Assembly: GCA_030141605.1 (NCBI GenBank)
Contig: JAQGDQ010000120.1
Coordinates: 1-64,000, forward strand
Reading direction: 5' to 3'
Source of the DNA: Tubiluchus corallicola
Lineage: Eukaryota > Priapulida > Priapulimorpha > Priapulimorphida > Tubiluchidae
DNA: 64,000 nt
This document shows positions 33,076-48,000 of the stretch, piece by piece. A program made the position numbers and the translations under genes. Under the pieces are notes generated by a model, which ran no database searches, had not been told where the DNA came from, and saw nothing but the letters and a program-made list of their open reading frames with translations. Within the stretch, counting starts at the first letter, position 1. Every line of letters starts with the position of its first letter.

Positions 33076-36000
33076 GTAAGATGGCAGTTGTTTCATTAAA
33101 ATAGTCATTAGTAATAACTGGGCATTGATTATCAGAACAAGAATTAATTATCCAGACCTCTACCTGTTACAGATACATTATAATTGTTACATATCGGTGT
33201 AGTCTAAGTTATACAAGATGATACATAATATTTTGCTTCGGAATAATACAAGAGCTACAAATAATAGAGCAGAGCAATTTATTTCATCAAAGAACTGCTG
33301 AAACAATTGCTAGTCCATGTCTTTAGTGTAGGTATGATAGCCTCAGGTGTCTCTCACAGCTTGCAATCTTGAAGGGTATAATCGGAGCCACAATTCCGAA
33401 AAGTCGAATATTATTTTTTTAACTGAATGGCATGGAAAATCACTGGCCCTGAACCCACCAAACGTACTGGCACTGTCCTAAACGGTGCAGTTGTCACTTA
33501 GATGATGCAAGAACATGCTGTTGATCAGTATTTGAGAGACAAGCTTGTAAGACATCAACACAATTTGTTGGTGGAACTTGAGTTCTACAAGTTGCTGCTT
33601 CGATCACATCCCTCAAGACTGCGGGCTGTACAAGACACCTGAGGCTGCTACATTCAAAATTCAGAGTGTATGATGAGCTTGCAATTGTTTCAGCAATACT
33701 CTGAAGTAACAAAATTGTTCTCTAACTTTACTTGTTGCTTCTGTGCTCCCCTAGCAAAAAGTTATGAACTACCCTGTGTCAGTTTTCATGTAAGATAGTC
33801 ATGTTATTTTATTGTACTTGGTTATCAGTACTTCTTACATTTAGTTCTTGCTTACTTTTGAAATGAGATCGAAAGCATTACCGCAAATAATGTATATTAT
33901 CTTGAAACTTGTTTGCGGCAAAACTCGTTCCAGCATTCAAACATACGTAAATAAATCTCTAATAACTAAAGTGTAAATCTTTTTCACTTGTACAGGAAAA
34001 AAGATCCATTGAGCAAGAAAGACCAGATTGCACATTGCAATATTATTGCAGATGGAATCTGCACCCATTCACTCAGGTAATTTTTGCAGCATGAGATGTT
34101 ACTTTACAGGTAACCTTGTGTGGGTTTCATACATACTCAATGTGGTGGTGCTATGCAGTCACTTAAATTTACTTGTTATAATGCTAGTATGCTTGAAAAT
34201 CTTCTTTTTCATGCACTATTTTGCTTCATTTGTTCTTTCTTGAATGATTACTGTAGTTTGTTAAAAAGCCTGCAGGTGAAATAATTAAAATAATTTGTAG
34301 TGTTATCATTCCTTTATTTATTTTTTACAAATGATTAGCATCGAATGCCAGTTACTTGAACAACTGATTGACAGAAACTGAGCCTCTGATATAATAGTCT
34401 CTAGATATAGCTTGAGTTATTTTGCAAATTAATAATTTATTGTAGATTCACACAGCTCCAAACTTTGTGATCTTTGAGACTATAATGGCTAGTTACTGTA
34501 AATATTGTGCATACCCAAGAGCTGTCAGGAAAACTTTAGCATTATCATTGTAGTTATTTTTGCATTAATTATAGGTCAAATCCAGATTTTCCCAAATTTC
34601 TGGGTATTGCTTTGGAAACATTCCTGGCATGCTGTGATTCACCGGATGCAGACGTACGGATGGTTGCTGACGAATGTCTCAACAGAACAATCAAGGTTTC
34701 CTTTTGGTTATTTGCTTGAACGCTTTTGATGTAAATTGGTAAACTTTGTGGTTTATTTGATGAAACGCAAAAATACCTTACAAAGGTTTTGATTATTATT
34801 TAAGTAAAACCAATTGATTTCAGTGATTTGTGGTTTTGTATGATGTTATGTTTCATAGAACGTTGATGTGCGCGAAACAAATAAAAAAATTAAAGTTACT
34901 ATCAGGTATTAAACTGTGGGTTTCCAGTATAAGTATTGGTATAAGTATAAGTATAAGTATTCCTTAATAAGTATTGGAGTTTTTCAAAATTTTGAAGCAA
35001 ATATGTAGATACAAATCTGTATACATAATTTTTTTCTAGTTAGCGTAATATCATTAGCCATTATTTTTGAGTCATGTCATTAGTCATGTCGTAATGTTAT
35101 GGCATAATGTCATTAGTTTTGAGACCGTTTATGTAAAGTAAGTTGTTGGAATACTATTTATTTTGTAAATTACTATTGCACTTTACTATGATTTATTCCT
35201 TTCTGACTTACTGTTATTATTTACAGACACATTTAGAGACTAACCTTGGAAGGCTGCAAGTGGAGTTGTACAAAGAAATAAAAAAGAATGGTTCCTCACG
35301 GTGTCTTAGAGCTGCATTATGGAGATTTGCTGATTTGATTCATTTAATTCGACCACAGAAGTGCAGGTACTAGGAACAGACATTCAGAATTTATTATAAA
35401 GGAGTTTGGAAAAGCACTTAATGCAGGGCTGAGAATTTTCCGCGGATACACGGAATTCCGAGTTTTTGGAAGATCAGTAGTGCCATTTTTGTGAATCGCG
35501 TAAATTCGTCGAGAAAATTTTTACGGACTCTGTATATTATCTCACAAGTTGACCGCTAGTTGGCAGGCGGTCATTTTGTTTACATCACGTACATCAGTGT
35601 AACCACGTGTATATCTCTATGTATAAAAATATAGAATCAATTGTGCAGAGTTATTTGAGTCAGTTGCAGACAGTTTTTATATACTTTTGCATAGGAGCGG
35701 CCAGTACTTAGACATTTTTGAGACAATTAGTTATCATGTATCCTTGATAGTTGGGTATTTTAAATTGTGCATGAAACAAGGTAATTGATATTTTAAGTCC
35801 ACTTAGAATGGTCTATGGTCACAAAATTGCAATTTGTTGCTCGCTCCCAGGGGGCTTTGTCCCTCAACCCCATTGGGGGGCCTAGGTGGCCCCAAAACCC
35901 CCGGCCTGTTTCAGAGTTTTTTGCAATTTGTCATTCTCATCCCTGACTTAATGCGAACTTGAATCCAATATTGTTTTAGAAAGTTTTGGCCTGTCTGAGC

Positions 36001-39000
36001 TAATAAATGCTGGAAGTCGGAATCCACATTTGTACTGTTTTCAAAACAAGAAATGTTCTCATGAAAATTTTGCCTAGGCATAGAAAATTTTATTAAACAT
36101 TTGTTAAATATTAAACAGCCAATCAATTGTTGTACCATTATTTTATTTATTATGTGAAATAGTTTGTTTTTGCTGTATTGAATTTTTTTCACCTTTGCAT
36201 TTGGCCGCTTTGCGTGCCCTTTTTTGTGCTACTTGTTACATCATACTGGGTAGGGGTGTCACGAATCTGAAACTACCAAACCCAAATCTACAGCGAATTT
36301 TATTTTATAATAATTTTCGAATGCGCATCAAATCCGAATCTCAATTTAATATAATCTACCAGACTGATTCTAATTCAAATCTTGATTCTTTAGTTATTTC
36401 CTTAATCCAAATCTTATTCAAACCTATTCAGTTTTCAATCAAATTATGGCAGATTAATAATACACCAGTGATTTTCACGAAGAAAGATTACAGTTGACCT
36501 ATCTGACAGTGCTATTGTACAATAATAAAGACCTGTTGTGATCTTGTTATTTTGTAACAGATTTTTCTGCCAGAGACTAACAAAACATTTGATATAAAAT
36601 GATCTGTTAGTCAAAAAACTCCTTGGTGGTACCATTACCTACACTAGGTTTAGAAAAAATCTGTGTAACAAAAAACCGTATTCGCTTAAGCTTTGTTGTG
36701 TGCAGCGTTTTGCTAAAGTAACACAAGGAATCTTAGTATTTTTGTTTAAACTAGTAGGTAAAATCGTAATGCAGTGCATGTTTTCACATAGGTTTTTATA
36801 AGCTGGACACATGCTGAAACTAAATGTGGCTACATTTGCATATTTGAAGTAGAACAAAATTGTCAAAAAAGGCAGCGATTTAAGTCAAGTTTATAGGTAG
36901 AAGATTGTATAATTGCTTTTGAAATAAACCATTACCAAATTGCTTCTGCAGCTGAAGGTAAACTGATTTTTTTTTTAAAACCTGCAGAATCAAGGCTCTG
37001 ATTCAGATTCGGTTTCGAAGCTCTGGTTCTGATGGAGCTCCGGACACCCCTAAAACTGCCTGCACTAGTTTACTGAGTAAACAAAGTTGGCCAGCACTTG
37101 TTTAGCAGGTCTTAGAAATAGCCTCTCTTGAGCAATCATTGTATAAAGTATAAAATGTGCAACAAGCTTTTTTTCATCTGCAAGCAGTTAGCCTTTACCG
37201 CTGTAATGTTTTGATTGTTGGTTTATTTTTGTAGACCATACATGGTTAATCTGCTACCTTGCATAGCAAGAATAAGCAAACGAACTGAAGATTCTGTTCA
37301 GGAGACGCTAGCAGCATCCATGGCAAAAATATTTCCTGTTTTAGGAAAGTTTTCAAATGACAGTGAAGTTAAGGTAATTTATTCACAATTGCTGTAACAC
37401 TGTGAGCAATATACTTGCAATATAAATTATTTAACCACCTAACTTTTTCAAAATTACTTTACTAATAATACAGTAATAATGAAATGAAAATTGTCATGGT
37501 TTACTAACAAAAACAAAAAATATGTTTTTAAACTTTGTATTGAATAACATTTTTTGATTTGCAACTTAAAGGGAATTTCTGCATAACTAGTACATTTGTT
37601 TAGTAATTGAATCTAGTTACCTAAAAACATCTAAGTCAATTAATGCTGCAATCACTTAGTTAAGTTTATAGTTAATGACTCCATTATTTTGATATCGTTT
37701 TTTTTTCTTAATGACAATTGTTAAAATTTTGAGATCCGTTGTTTTATCATACTTGAAACATTACTCTCTGCCATTGAGAACTGAATTCTGATATGCAGAT
37801 AACCAAATTTTGTACGAAAAACTAAAACTGTTTCTGTAGTGCTGACATCCATGGCTATCTGTGTATTGTGATGCCCATTACACTTTTGATGTTGGTGTAG
37901 CTGTTACAAAATTGTGTTTCCTTTTTTAAATTATATTTTAAATTTTATACTTTGCTTCTATTATACTGTCAGTTTTTCACTGCAGGTTTTGTTGAAGTCT
38001 TTTTTGCCAAACTTGAAGTCAAATTCCGCAGTTTGCAGACGGACTGCAGCAAGCTGTTTAACTACAATATGTGTACATTCACGGAAGCCAACAACGTTTT
38101 TCTCGTGGCTGTTAACCATGTTGTTGGGTGAGGTTTTTTGTCTTACTATTGATAGACGATTATTTCTTTGTGTTTTTATCTCAAGAATTATAACGTAGCA
38201 AGAAAGTAACTTTTGAATTGTGATTGAATGAACAAAAACTCGTTTTATTGAATTACTTAAGACAAGTTTTATCCTGTTTTTATGCTACAAATCAATTTTA
38301 AACAAAAATATATAGTGACAGCGTATGTTCAGCCAAAGTTTAATTAAACAAAAAATAAATGCCCAAATGTTTTTTAAAATTCAGTGTGCGTTGAAATTAT
38401 GGTCTTGCAGCAAAATCTTACCTTTAAAATTTTTGGTCACTTTTAAAAAAATGTGTTTCTGAAGGCAATTTGAAAATATAGATGTTATAATCCAAGTTTA
38501 CCAACTGACAATTTTAAAATACTATTGCACATAATCATCGTAGACGAGCAATATTTCAAATTATAGGCCTGTATATTTTCTTGACAATATTGTCAATAAC
38601 TGCACTTCCCCATGTAGGAATACGAAATTTATAATTTGAAAATGCAAAACAAGTTTTTAAACTTTGGTATACCAATTTGTTCTTGCACTATGTTCAAGCA
38701 ATTCAAGCACTAATAGTTTAAACTAAGACTAAGTTGTTACTTACAGACATGGTTATTCCTGTACGGGATGAATCTACACTTCACCCAATCTTAGGGGTGC
38801 TGCTTTGCATGCGCCATATTATCTCACATCTTGCTCAAAGTGAAACTCCGGAAGAGAAGCAGAATTTGTTTCAGGGAAACGTGGGAAAATTGCCCAAAGA
38901 GCAAGCTTCACGATACAGCACCGACCAGCTTGTTCAGGTAGGTGACCGTGAACAGTGGCCATTGTCTAATAGCACTAAGACTTGTCCAAGTTGAAATGAT

Positions 39001-42000
39001 GATCCTCTCTATTGACATTCTTTAGCTTCGTATGAAATGTTTATTGATCTTAATAAGTCAGTTTACTATTGTTAGTTTGCAGCAATTGTTAGGCTGTATG
39101 GCATAAAAGTTAGGCTTTTAATTTCACCGCAAAACTTACTATTTGGATGAAATATTAGTTGATGGTGCAGGTATTATTAGCATAGCGATATCGGATAGCA
39201 AAAGTGTTTGGGACTTTAATTATTTTGATACTTCATGCATAACTTTCAGTTGAAATAACTAAGTAGCACTTTCTTTATTTACATTTAGATTTACGAATTT
39301 CTTCTTTTTTGCACCCAAAATTCCAATCACAACGTTGTAACTGCATCATTGGAAACACTGCAGCAGTTACTGAAGTCTCCACCGCCATCACTGCTGTCCA
39401 TTCTTCTTACACCTAGCGGGATGACAGCATCACAAATAATGACTCGAGAACAAATTCAAAGATCTCGCTCTGGCAGTAAGGAGTTTTCCTCTTGTTGTAT
39501 TACAAGTTCACTTCATTATTCCTTTATATTTTATTCTGCTATGTGTTTTAACAGTTTTTTTTAATTGCTGTAATTGTTTTTAGTCTTTTTCGCAATTGCA
39601 CCTTGGCAAAGTGTAGGTTCTGACACTAATTTCATATATTTTCTTGGCCATTATTAACATTCAGACAATAGTTACTCATATTTTAACAGGTTCTGCATCT
39701 TTGTTACCATCACTTCCAGATGAAGAATCCTTACTTGAGGACGAGACACCTGAAGATAGGTAAGATGCAATGGCTTTGGCTAACATGCAGATATAATTTT
39801 AGTATGCTATTTATAGTTTGGGCTACCCCAGTATTGGTATTAATGCATAGTTTGATGATAGCAAATATCACTAACATTTTAAAAATACTAAGTGCTAGCA
39901 CATAATTAGATAATCTTGGATTATCTAAGACAAGTTTATTCTTAGATAATTATAGTTATAATTGTATTTTACATTAACATTTTAAGGGGTGTTATGAGAA
40001 TTCTGTGTGCAATATTATTATGACGACCTGCTAATGTTACAAAATTCATAAACTCACAAACAAACCAGAAGTGAATGATTAATTATTTTGTATAAATTTT
40101 ATTTGTATAAATGTTTAAAACTCTTTAGTGATTAGTGACATTTGTGAAAACATGGACTAAACATTTATGTGGTTGAGTGTCTTGAGACTGATCTGATGTC
40201 TTTACTTTCAGTGCCCCACGACTCGGTAGTGAAGAAGACAGTGCTGTTGGTACTTCTCTCTCACCTGAAGGAAGTGTGGATTTTACTTTGAGTCCTTCGG
40301 ATCCCGAACAGGACATGTCTTTACTGTCTGAAGTTTCTGCAGGGGTATGTTGATTTAGTAGGCGCCACTTAATAGACTCACTTTGGAATGGAAGCATTTC
40401 ATCCAAATTAAACGAATGAAACTATTAGCTGATGGGTGTAGTATAACGAGTATAGAAGTATGAGTCATCATTCTTCAGCTTATTATGCACTGCAAAAGCT
40501 TTTAAATGTTAGGGTTTTTTTACGCTTATACTTTATTTTTCAAAATTAACTCTGTGCTCTTAGTTCCTGTATAAGTAAAGTCGCAAAGAATACTGGCAGA
40601 TTACCGCTGCTGCATCGATGGCATAACAGCAACAGTTAACCGATTAAACATTCTGTGAAAAACAGCAAGAGCTTCAAAAGGAAACAGCTAGGCGTGTTTA
40701 AAAATTTAGGTTCCATAAATTCTTGGGCAACACGGTTAATTGCAATGGATGAGCAATGAATGCAGTACAAAAATGCTAGGCTAGGATATTAGCATATGAT
40801 AAATGTACCTGGCTTATAAACGAAATGGTACTTAACATGATTGTTTCTATGTATACTGTAGTGCGCAAAAGTGGAGAAAAAATAGTAAAAATAGTAAAAG
40901 CTCTTTGAGCATGCACAAGTGTCTTATTTTAAGTTCATTAAGCAAAAATGTTGAGTCAGTTATGTGGAGTTATTTGAGTGAATTGCCGACAGTTTTTATG
41001 TACATTTGAATAGGAGCAGCCTGTACCAGACATTTTTGAGTCAATTAGGCATCTGATTCTATTAACCGTGAGACTATTAAAGGATGCCCACTGTAATTTA
41101 GGTAATAACTAATTATTTGTATTTTTACTTGGGTGCTTTAAGCAGTTACTACAATCATGATTGAATGTTTGCTTTTTGTGATCTTGGAAATTGTAAATTA
41201 GTTTTTAAGGTAAACAAAACAGAGATGGGTGACTGATAAGAAACTGATTATGTGAGCATTTATATAGTTGCCTTGCAATACGTTGCTAACATTGATCCAG
41301 CTGATAACTGATCCAGATATGCTATTTAGGCTTTTATTATTGTAGCATCTAGCTTTTTAGTTAAGGAAAGTTAAGTAAAGGAAATAGGAATGTATTTGTA
41401 GCTTAACCTAGCCTTACAGCACATCAGACTGCCTAAAAGGTTGACTAACATCTGCAGCCAACTAAGAAATATAATTTATACCTGATTTAACAGAACTGTT
41501 GTTAGTATAATTACCAAGTTTTGCAAAAGAAAAAGAATTAATAAAGAATTGTCATTTTCAGCATCTTTAACCAACTAAGTATCACCTCCATGACTGCTAC
41601 TTTGATCATCTTCTAAGTCAAATTCATCATTACTACTGTTGTTGCAGTCAGCTTTGTCATTTCATAATCATCGTTGTCTTTATTATTACGTCATGCCTTC
41701 ATCACTTTTTTTGTATTATCATTAGCATAGTTAAGATTATTATTTTATATTGTTTGTAGGCCAACACCGAAGATGATGAGTACAGTAGCATGGAAATTGG
41801 ATACTGCCAGGACAGTCCACTTACAGATCTTCCTGCTAGGGTTACAGGTAAAATTATACCATGAAAGAGAAATATTGAGATAATTATTAATTAAGTCCAT
41901 TGGTTGAGCCAAATGAAATTGCTTTACCTATAAATTTAGCTAGAGTAAGTCAATATTAATGTGCGGTGAAGGTCAGCTTTCGGTTTATTAGTCAATCTTG

Positions 42001-45000
42001 ATACCAATGAAAATGTTTCAGTCAGCCAATTCATTCAGTTTTTTGTTGTTGTGCAGATTTGCCCTTAGGTGTGTTGAAGCGTGTCGTGACCCTAAGCCAG
42101 GAGGAACTGTCCGTGGAAGGGGGTGATGATGACATTGCAACCAGCCGTGGAACTTCTCCAAATTTTACATCACCTACCACACAGGTTAGTGGGTTGATAT
42201 AGTTAGTGTTGCCCTAACTGCTTTGGACTACAATAAAGTTGAAACATTTGTAGGATTCTGTACTTCCCTGTGTAAGCCTTGGTAATTGTCTTGTTGTATC
42301 CATGTTGTTATTGTTTTTGTATTTGTTCACATTTAGGTAGAGTTTCGCGCTGGCAACATTGGGTCATTCGGCGATGACCAAGTACCATTGGCATTTTGTG
42401 TTCGTCACTTATCGAGCTTATTTTTGCTTACTGGCTACCCCGGTGCTACGTGTCCAGATAGGCATGTTCGAGTCAGTGTCAAATCGCTAGCTCTGTCTTG
42501 TATAGGAGCAGCAGTGTCGCTATATCCTGATGCGTTCTACCAAACGCTGTACATACATGAGACAGATGAAGTGCAAGGTAAGACAACATTTGAGTGTTTT
42601 CATTAGGCATTATATTAATTATTTACTCTTGAAAGGCATATTAGAGTATGACAAATTTATTTCAGTATTATTACTTTGTGGATGCATTATAATCATAAGA
42701 CTGATACAGAAAGCATAAGGCTTTTGTTAACAAGGAATTGAACTCAGATGTGCTGCTGCTAGCATATGGAACTAAGCACTGTAAGAATTACATTAGAAGA
42801 GATTAGTTTGTGGGGTACTTGATGGTTAACTGTTTATTTTTAAGCTGTTCCCAACACCAGTATGATACATGAACATATAACCACATTTGACCGACAGTCA
42901 ATTTCTTTTTCTTTTTATTGACTAAATACTTTGAAAATTGGAAGTGCTGCCAGTTTGCCAGCCTTCCTGATTCACTTTTTTACCTCTTTGCCATTTATTG
43001 TGGTTCACGACTTCACTTTCTTGGTGTAGAACGTGTCATAAATATCTGTAATAACCCACACTACCATATTAATTCCGTTTTTGTACATTATTATTTAGAT
43101 GACGTGCAATATATAGATGACATATTACTATTTGCTAATCATACAGATCCACAGCTGAGCGGTAACACGGCTCTGTTAATAGGAAATCTACTGTGTGCTC
43201 AGCTGACAGCATCTCATCTAACTGCTTTTCAAACAAAAATAGGTAAGTTAACGATTATCTGTTTTGAATCTAAGAGTGAGAAACATGTTTAGTCAAGGAA
43301 TAGTTGATTACCAAAATTCTAGGCATTTCCACTGGTTAAATTTTCTGAGTTTGCCTCTGGCTATTTCCTTCTTTGAGAGACAGTTATGTGCACTGGAGCA
43401 GGAATACAGTTAGCCTTCGCTTAACGATGCAATGCGTTCCAGGAAAATGTGACTTTAAACAAAACGTCATTAAACAATACCAAAAATTCCATTGAAAGTA
43501 ATTTAAAAGAATTCAGATATGTTCCAGCGGCAAAAATCACTGCTACTTAATACATATAAATTAAAGGTTTTATGAGCTTTATTCATATTTCTACTGATTA
43601 ATTCCACTCTGCTTGCTTGAAACTACTTTTCTTACCAATATCTAACTAGTGATTTCTCTTTTGTTAACATTCAATCCCTAGCTACGCAGTTAGCAGTTGA
43701 ACACTGCATAGTGAAAGCCAAGCCCCGGGGAGGTTTTGAGACAATTTTGTCTAGATACTGGTTGCTATAGCAACATGTTGGTATAGAAATGGCTAGCATT
43801 TGACAGTCATTCGAGAAGCAAAACCTACATAATGGATGCACTGTTTTATGTAATTAATGCATTTTAGAATAGAAGAATGCAATAATATTGATGTTCTGTT
43901 TTAGTGCTTCAAATTAGGTCAAAATGTTGTTGATAAAATAAAAAATGGTTTTGAGCAAAGTAAAAAATCATCATTAAAATGAAAAATGTGTCGTTGCAGT
44001 GAGAAAGTGAGAAAAACTGTTAAATGCTTAACATCATCAAAATGAAACGTCACTATATGGGGAGACGTTAAGCGAGGACTCTGCCTCTGCCAGTTTAATG
44101 TCTCATCTAAGAGGATTGACTGTGCTTATTAGCTAGATTCCGAGTTGCATCTTCTATTTAGCACAAGTAATAGGCCCTGCTGCTGAGTGTCATTTTCTAA
44201 TTTACATTGTACCAAATTGTATAAAAAGACAATAGTCTGTAATTACTTGCTTATTTTTTTCAAACATCTTGTTAGATTTATACAGTTTTTAATTAACTTC
44301 ATTCCTTTCTTCGTACTCTGTAAATGTAACTGTCACCTCTGCAAAATGGACAAATTGATTGTATCTGTAGTATTTCATTGTTGATGTCGCTTTTAATACT
44401 GGATGATTTTGAAATCGATTGTATCTGTAGCTTTTCATTGTTGATGTCGCTTTTAATATTGGATGATTTTGAAATTGATTGTATCTGTAGCTTTTCATTG
44501 TTGATCGCTTTTAATATTGGATGATTTTGAAATTGATTGTATCTGTAGCTTTTCATTGTTGATGTCGCTTTTAATATTGGATGATTTTGAAGATTAGATA
44601 CAAAATCTAGGTTTTTTCAGTTACCAAATTTGTAAATGGTGCACAGTCTTTCATATTACAAAAACATAATGGCCTGTTACTACTGGGATTTCCATTGGTA
44701 ACATGCCAAAATATTGTCTTCGTATATTTTACTTTTCTTTTGCAGGGAAAACCTCAGTGGAAAGCTTAGTAAAATACCTCCTCCTTGTATTGAATCAAGA
44801 TTCCAGTGTTGCTATACGCCACACTCTAGTCGCTCTAGGTTCATGTCTACCATTGTTATTTAACAGTATATACAGTCAGCAGGGATTAAAGATCGCTAGA
44901 GAACTTCTGCCTTTAGTGAATAACTCTTATTGGCTTGTAAAGGTTGGTTGTGCTTCATGATTTTTTCAGCAGTATTCCTTCAGGATTTGACTTGATTGTG

Positions 45001-48000
45001 CATTTTATATTTTTTCAAACTATATATATAAACAGTGGCAGCTTGCGTTAATTAACAGTTTTTGACACTCTGTCATCGCTAACAGTAGTCGGTAGTGTTG
45101 TTAGAATGAGGGATAAACTAAGAGTGATTTAGGATGAACACAAGGTTACTTAAATTCCTTAAAATCCAAGTTGTTGTCTGTCCTTTTAATTTACACAAAA
45201 CCTCAGTCATTCAGTCTGTTCTTCTTGTTGCAATTCTTCAAATTGTAGTTTGATTCCCATAGTTATTTTCCATAAAGTTGGTTGGCTGTTACTTGCAAAT
45301 AACTGTTTTCTTAATTTGATTGCTTGCACAATGTTTTCAGGTTGAATTGGTTGAAGTTTTATCAAACATCGATTATAGCATTATCAGCTACATAGAAGCC
45401 AGTGAAAATTCTTTCTTCTTATCTAGACCGGTTAGTGTTATCACAGTTCTTAAATCAACAGAAATAACTCAGTCTTAGAGGGATTGTGTTTGCTAAACAA
45501 ATTTGAAAAAATGAATTACCAACCAAATGCATCATTTTCTGCATTCCCCACTTCCTACAGAGCACTTAGTGCTTCATTTCATATTACTTTGTTTTGTTTT
45601 GTTGTCAGGTACCTTACCAGGAAAAGGTTTTGCATGATGTTATGATTCCAGTACTTGGTGATGAAGATGCTCGAGTTCGACAAGCAGCAGCAACAGCTAT
45701 AGTGAAGTATGAAAATATAAAAATTCTTCAAACTTGAATATTGTAAAACTATATCATGGAAAATTGCTTTATTTTGCAAACAGATTTAACTAGCCTGGGC
45801 TAAGTGGTGAAACTGTTCATCAGTTTGCTACTGTGCGAATGTATGATGCCCCTATTCTGTTTTTTGCAAAATTTTTGGTCAAAATGTGCTACATTGTGAA
45901 TGATTGTCCAATTTACGCATTGTGATTAATACCACTGAAACTTTGCAAGTGGGGGGTATAGCTAAACCACAAAGAAAGGTCAACTGCTAGCTACAGATGT
46001 GCTTATTTTGTTTGGTGGTTATTTATTTTTTTTATTTGTGAATTTTCTTAAAATTTAGCCTCAAACTTTTTCATTGAGGAAAGCACTAAAGTAGGAAGAA
46101 ATGATAGATAATAGAGACATATTTGTAAAGCATTAATAAACATAGTGGTATGAGCTTGTCTTCAGAACCTTCTAACAGCTCTGAGTGATGCCAAGTGCAG
46201 CGGCCTATTGTTCTTAATTAAACAATTCACAGTAGCAAATTACTCAAGAAAAGGCTAACATAACATAATGCACCTCAGTACAAAGAATCTTATATATTTA
46301 TAATATTCTTTATTGCAGTTATGGCAGACAAAATGCACAATGCAAAATACATAATACATAAAATTTTTGGGTACAATCAGTCAGAGGACTGATGAATAAA
46401 ATAGTTTATTGCACTAAATCTGCTTTGAAAATTCATTCTTCAATTCTGCATAAATTCTCACACTGATAAATACTTGATACTGCATAACAAAATCAAAAAT
46501 CACTTTTATGCCACACAAAAAAGAAGCAAAAAACATTGCAACATCTGCAAATTTTGTGATGTATGACAAATCTACAATTAAGAAGATCCAAATTAACTCT
46601 ACAAAGGAACTCATACAAATCTAATTATTTACGTGTTTACGGAATACATTAGTACATTACGATTAACTAAACAATACAACATAACATTTACGCAATCTTA
46701 ATCACAAGTTTAGTTAAAACATTGTTATAATTTTAGTTTGCCATGCCATAACCATCATAAGTTTACCACAGTGAGATTATGTGATCATTATTAGTTTTGC
46801 ATGTGATTTTAACCCCCTTATTCACAGTTTTTTTTTAGTTTCTTAAAAGAATATTTCGTAGTTCTGTTTTAAAGCATTTAACATTACCTGCTTATTTTAT
46901 AGTAAATGGGCCTGAATTCTAGATACTGTTTATCATATCATATCAAAAATGGTATTGCTAAGAATATTCAATGCGTACTGTCTTTACAATAACAACTATT
47001 TTCTTGTTTTCTCAGGCTTGTGCCGAGATTGTTCAACCCAGTTGACTGTCCTGAGCACGATCCAATCACAACAAAAGCACGTGACCTCACTTGTGAATAC
47101 CTTAACTCCCTTATGCTTGATGTGGACTCCAGTCTGCACTCAAGTGTTCATGGCCTTGCTGGACCATATGATCTGAACGGTGGTACTACCTACAGTACAG
47201 GATTAGAATCGTCATTGTCCCGTGTGGTTCATGCGCTTATGCAAAGTTTGATTCAGTCTTCGTCAAAATATCAGACCGTAAGTTGATTGCAGTACTGTGA
47301 TCTTGCTTTTTTATCTACTAAGGATACGTAACAATTGTATTTTATAAAGGCTTTTCTGGTGCTATAGCTTATGAATGTTTTAGATTCATCCTTGCTTTGA
47401 TAGATATGATTTTATACAAACTAAAACTTCAGTCATTCTCTGACAACACCACTAGTTTGCCATTAAGTATATATATAATTTTCGGTTATGCCTGGCAACC
47501 TCACTTGAATTATTAGTGTTGTGATATTGCTACATAATCATATTTATTCCACAAATCTCTTATCCTAAAAATCCACAACATAGTGACACTGCTCCATTTT
47601 TTTTAGTTTGGGTGTATAAATGCCCTCTGGTTACTTTCGGAGGAGTACCGAGTTCCTAAGTTTTCCGCTGCATGGAGCTGTTCCACTACATTTGTGTCTT
47701 CAACCCAAGACGAGTTGAGCATAAATGCAAAACACAATTCAGCAAATCAAGCAATGCGGACAGGGTTAGTAACTGAATTTTGTAACACAATGACTGCTTA
47801 TGGAAGATAAGAAGTGCTGCAAATTCTTGTTTCCTTTTATATTATTAAGATTCTTTTATAGAAAAATAAGTGCTTATTCACTTGGTAGTGTTTCTTTTAT
47901 TGCATAGTTTATCTGGGAAAGATGCTGCAAAAATACCTCTCTTAGAAATGGGTTCCGGTGCCAGTGGAGGGCCTTTAGGTCTTATTTTGAATGTACTCGT

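Noticed and set aside
44289-44556. Repeated peptide ([15 protein letters not shown]) on the minus strand
   Set aside because: It is produced by a 60-bp minisatellite, has no start context or domain, and lies in an HTT intron.
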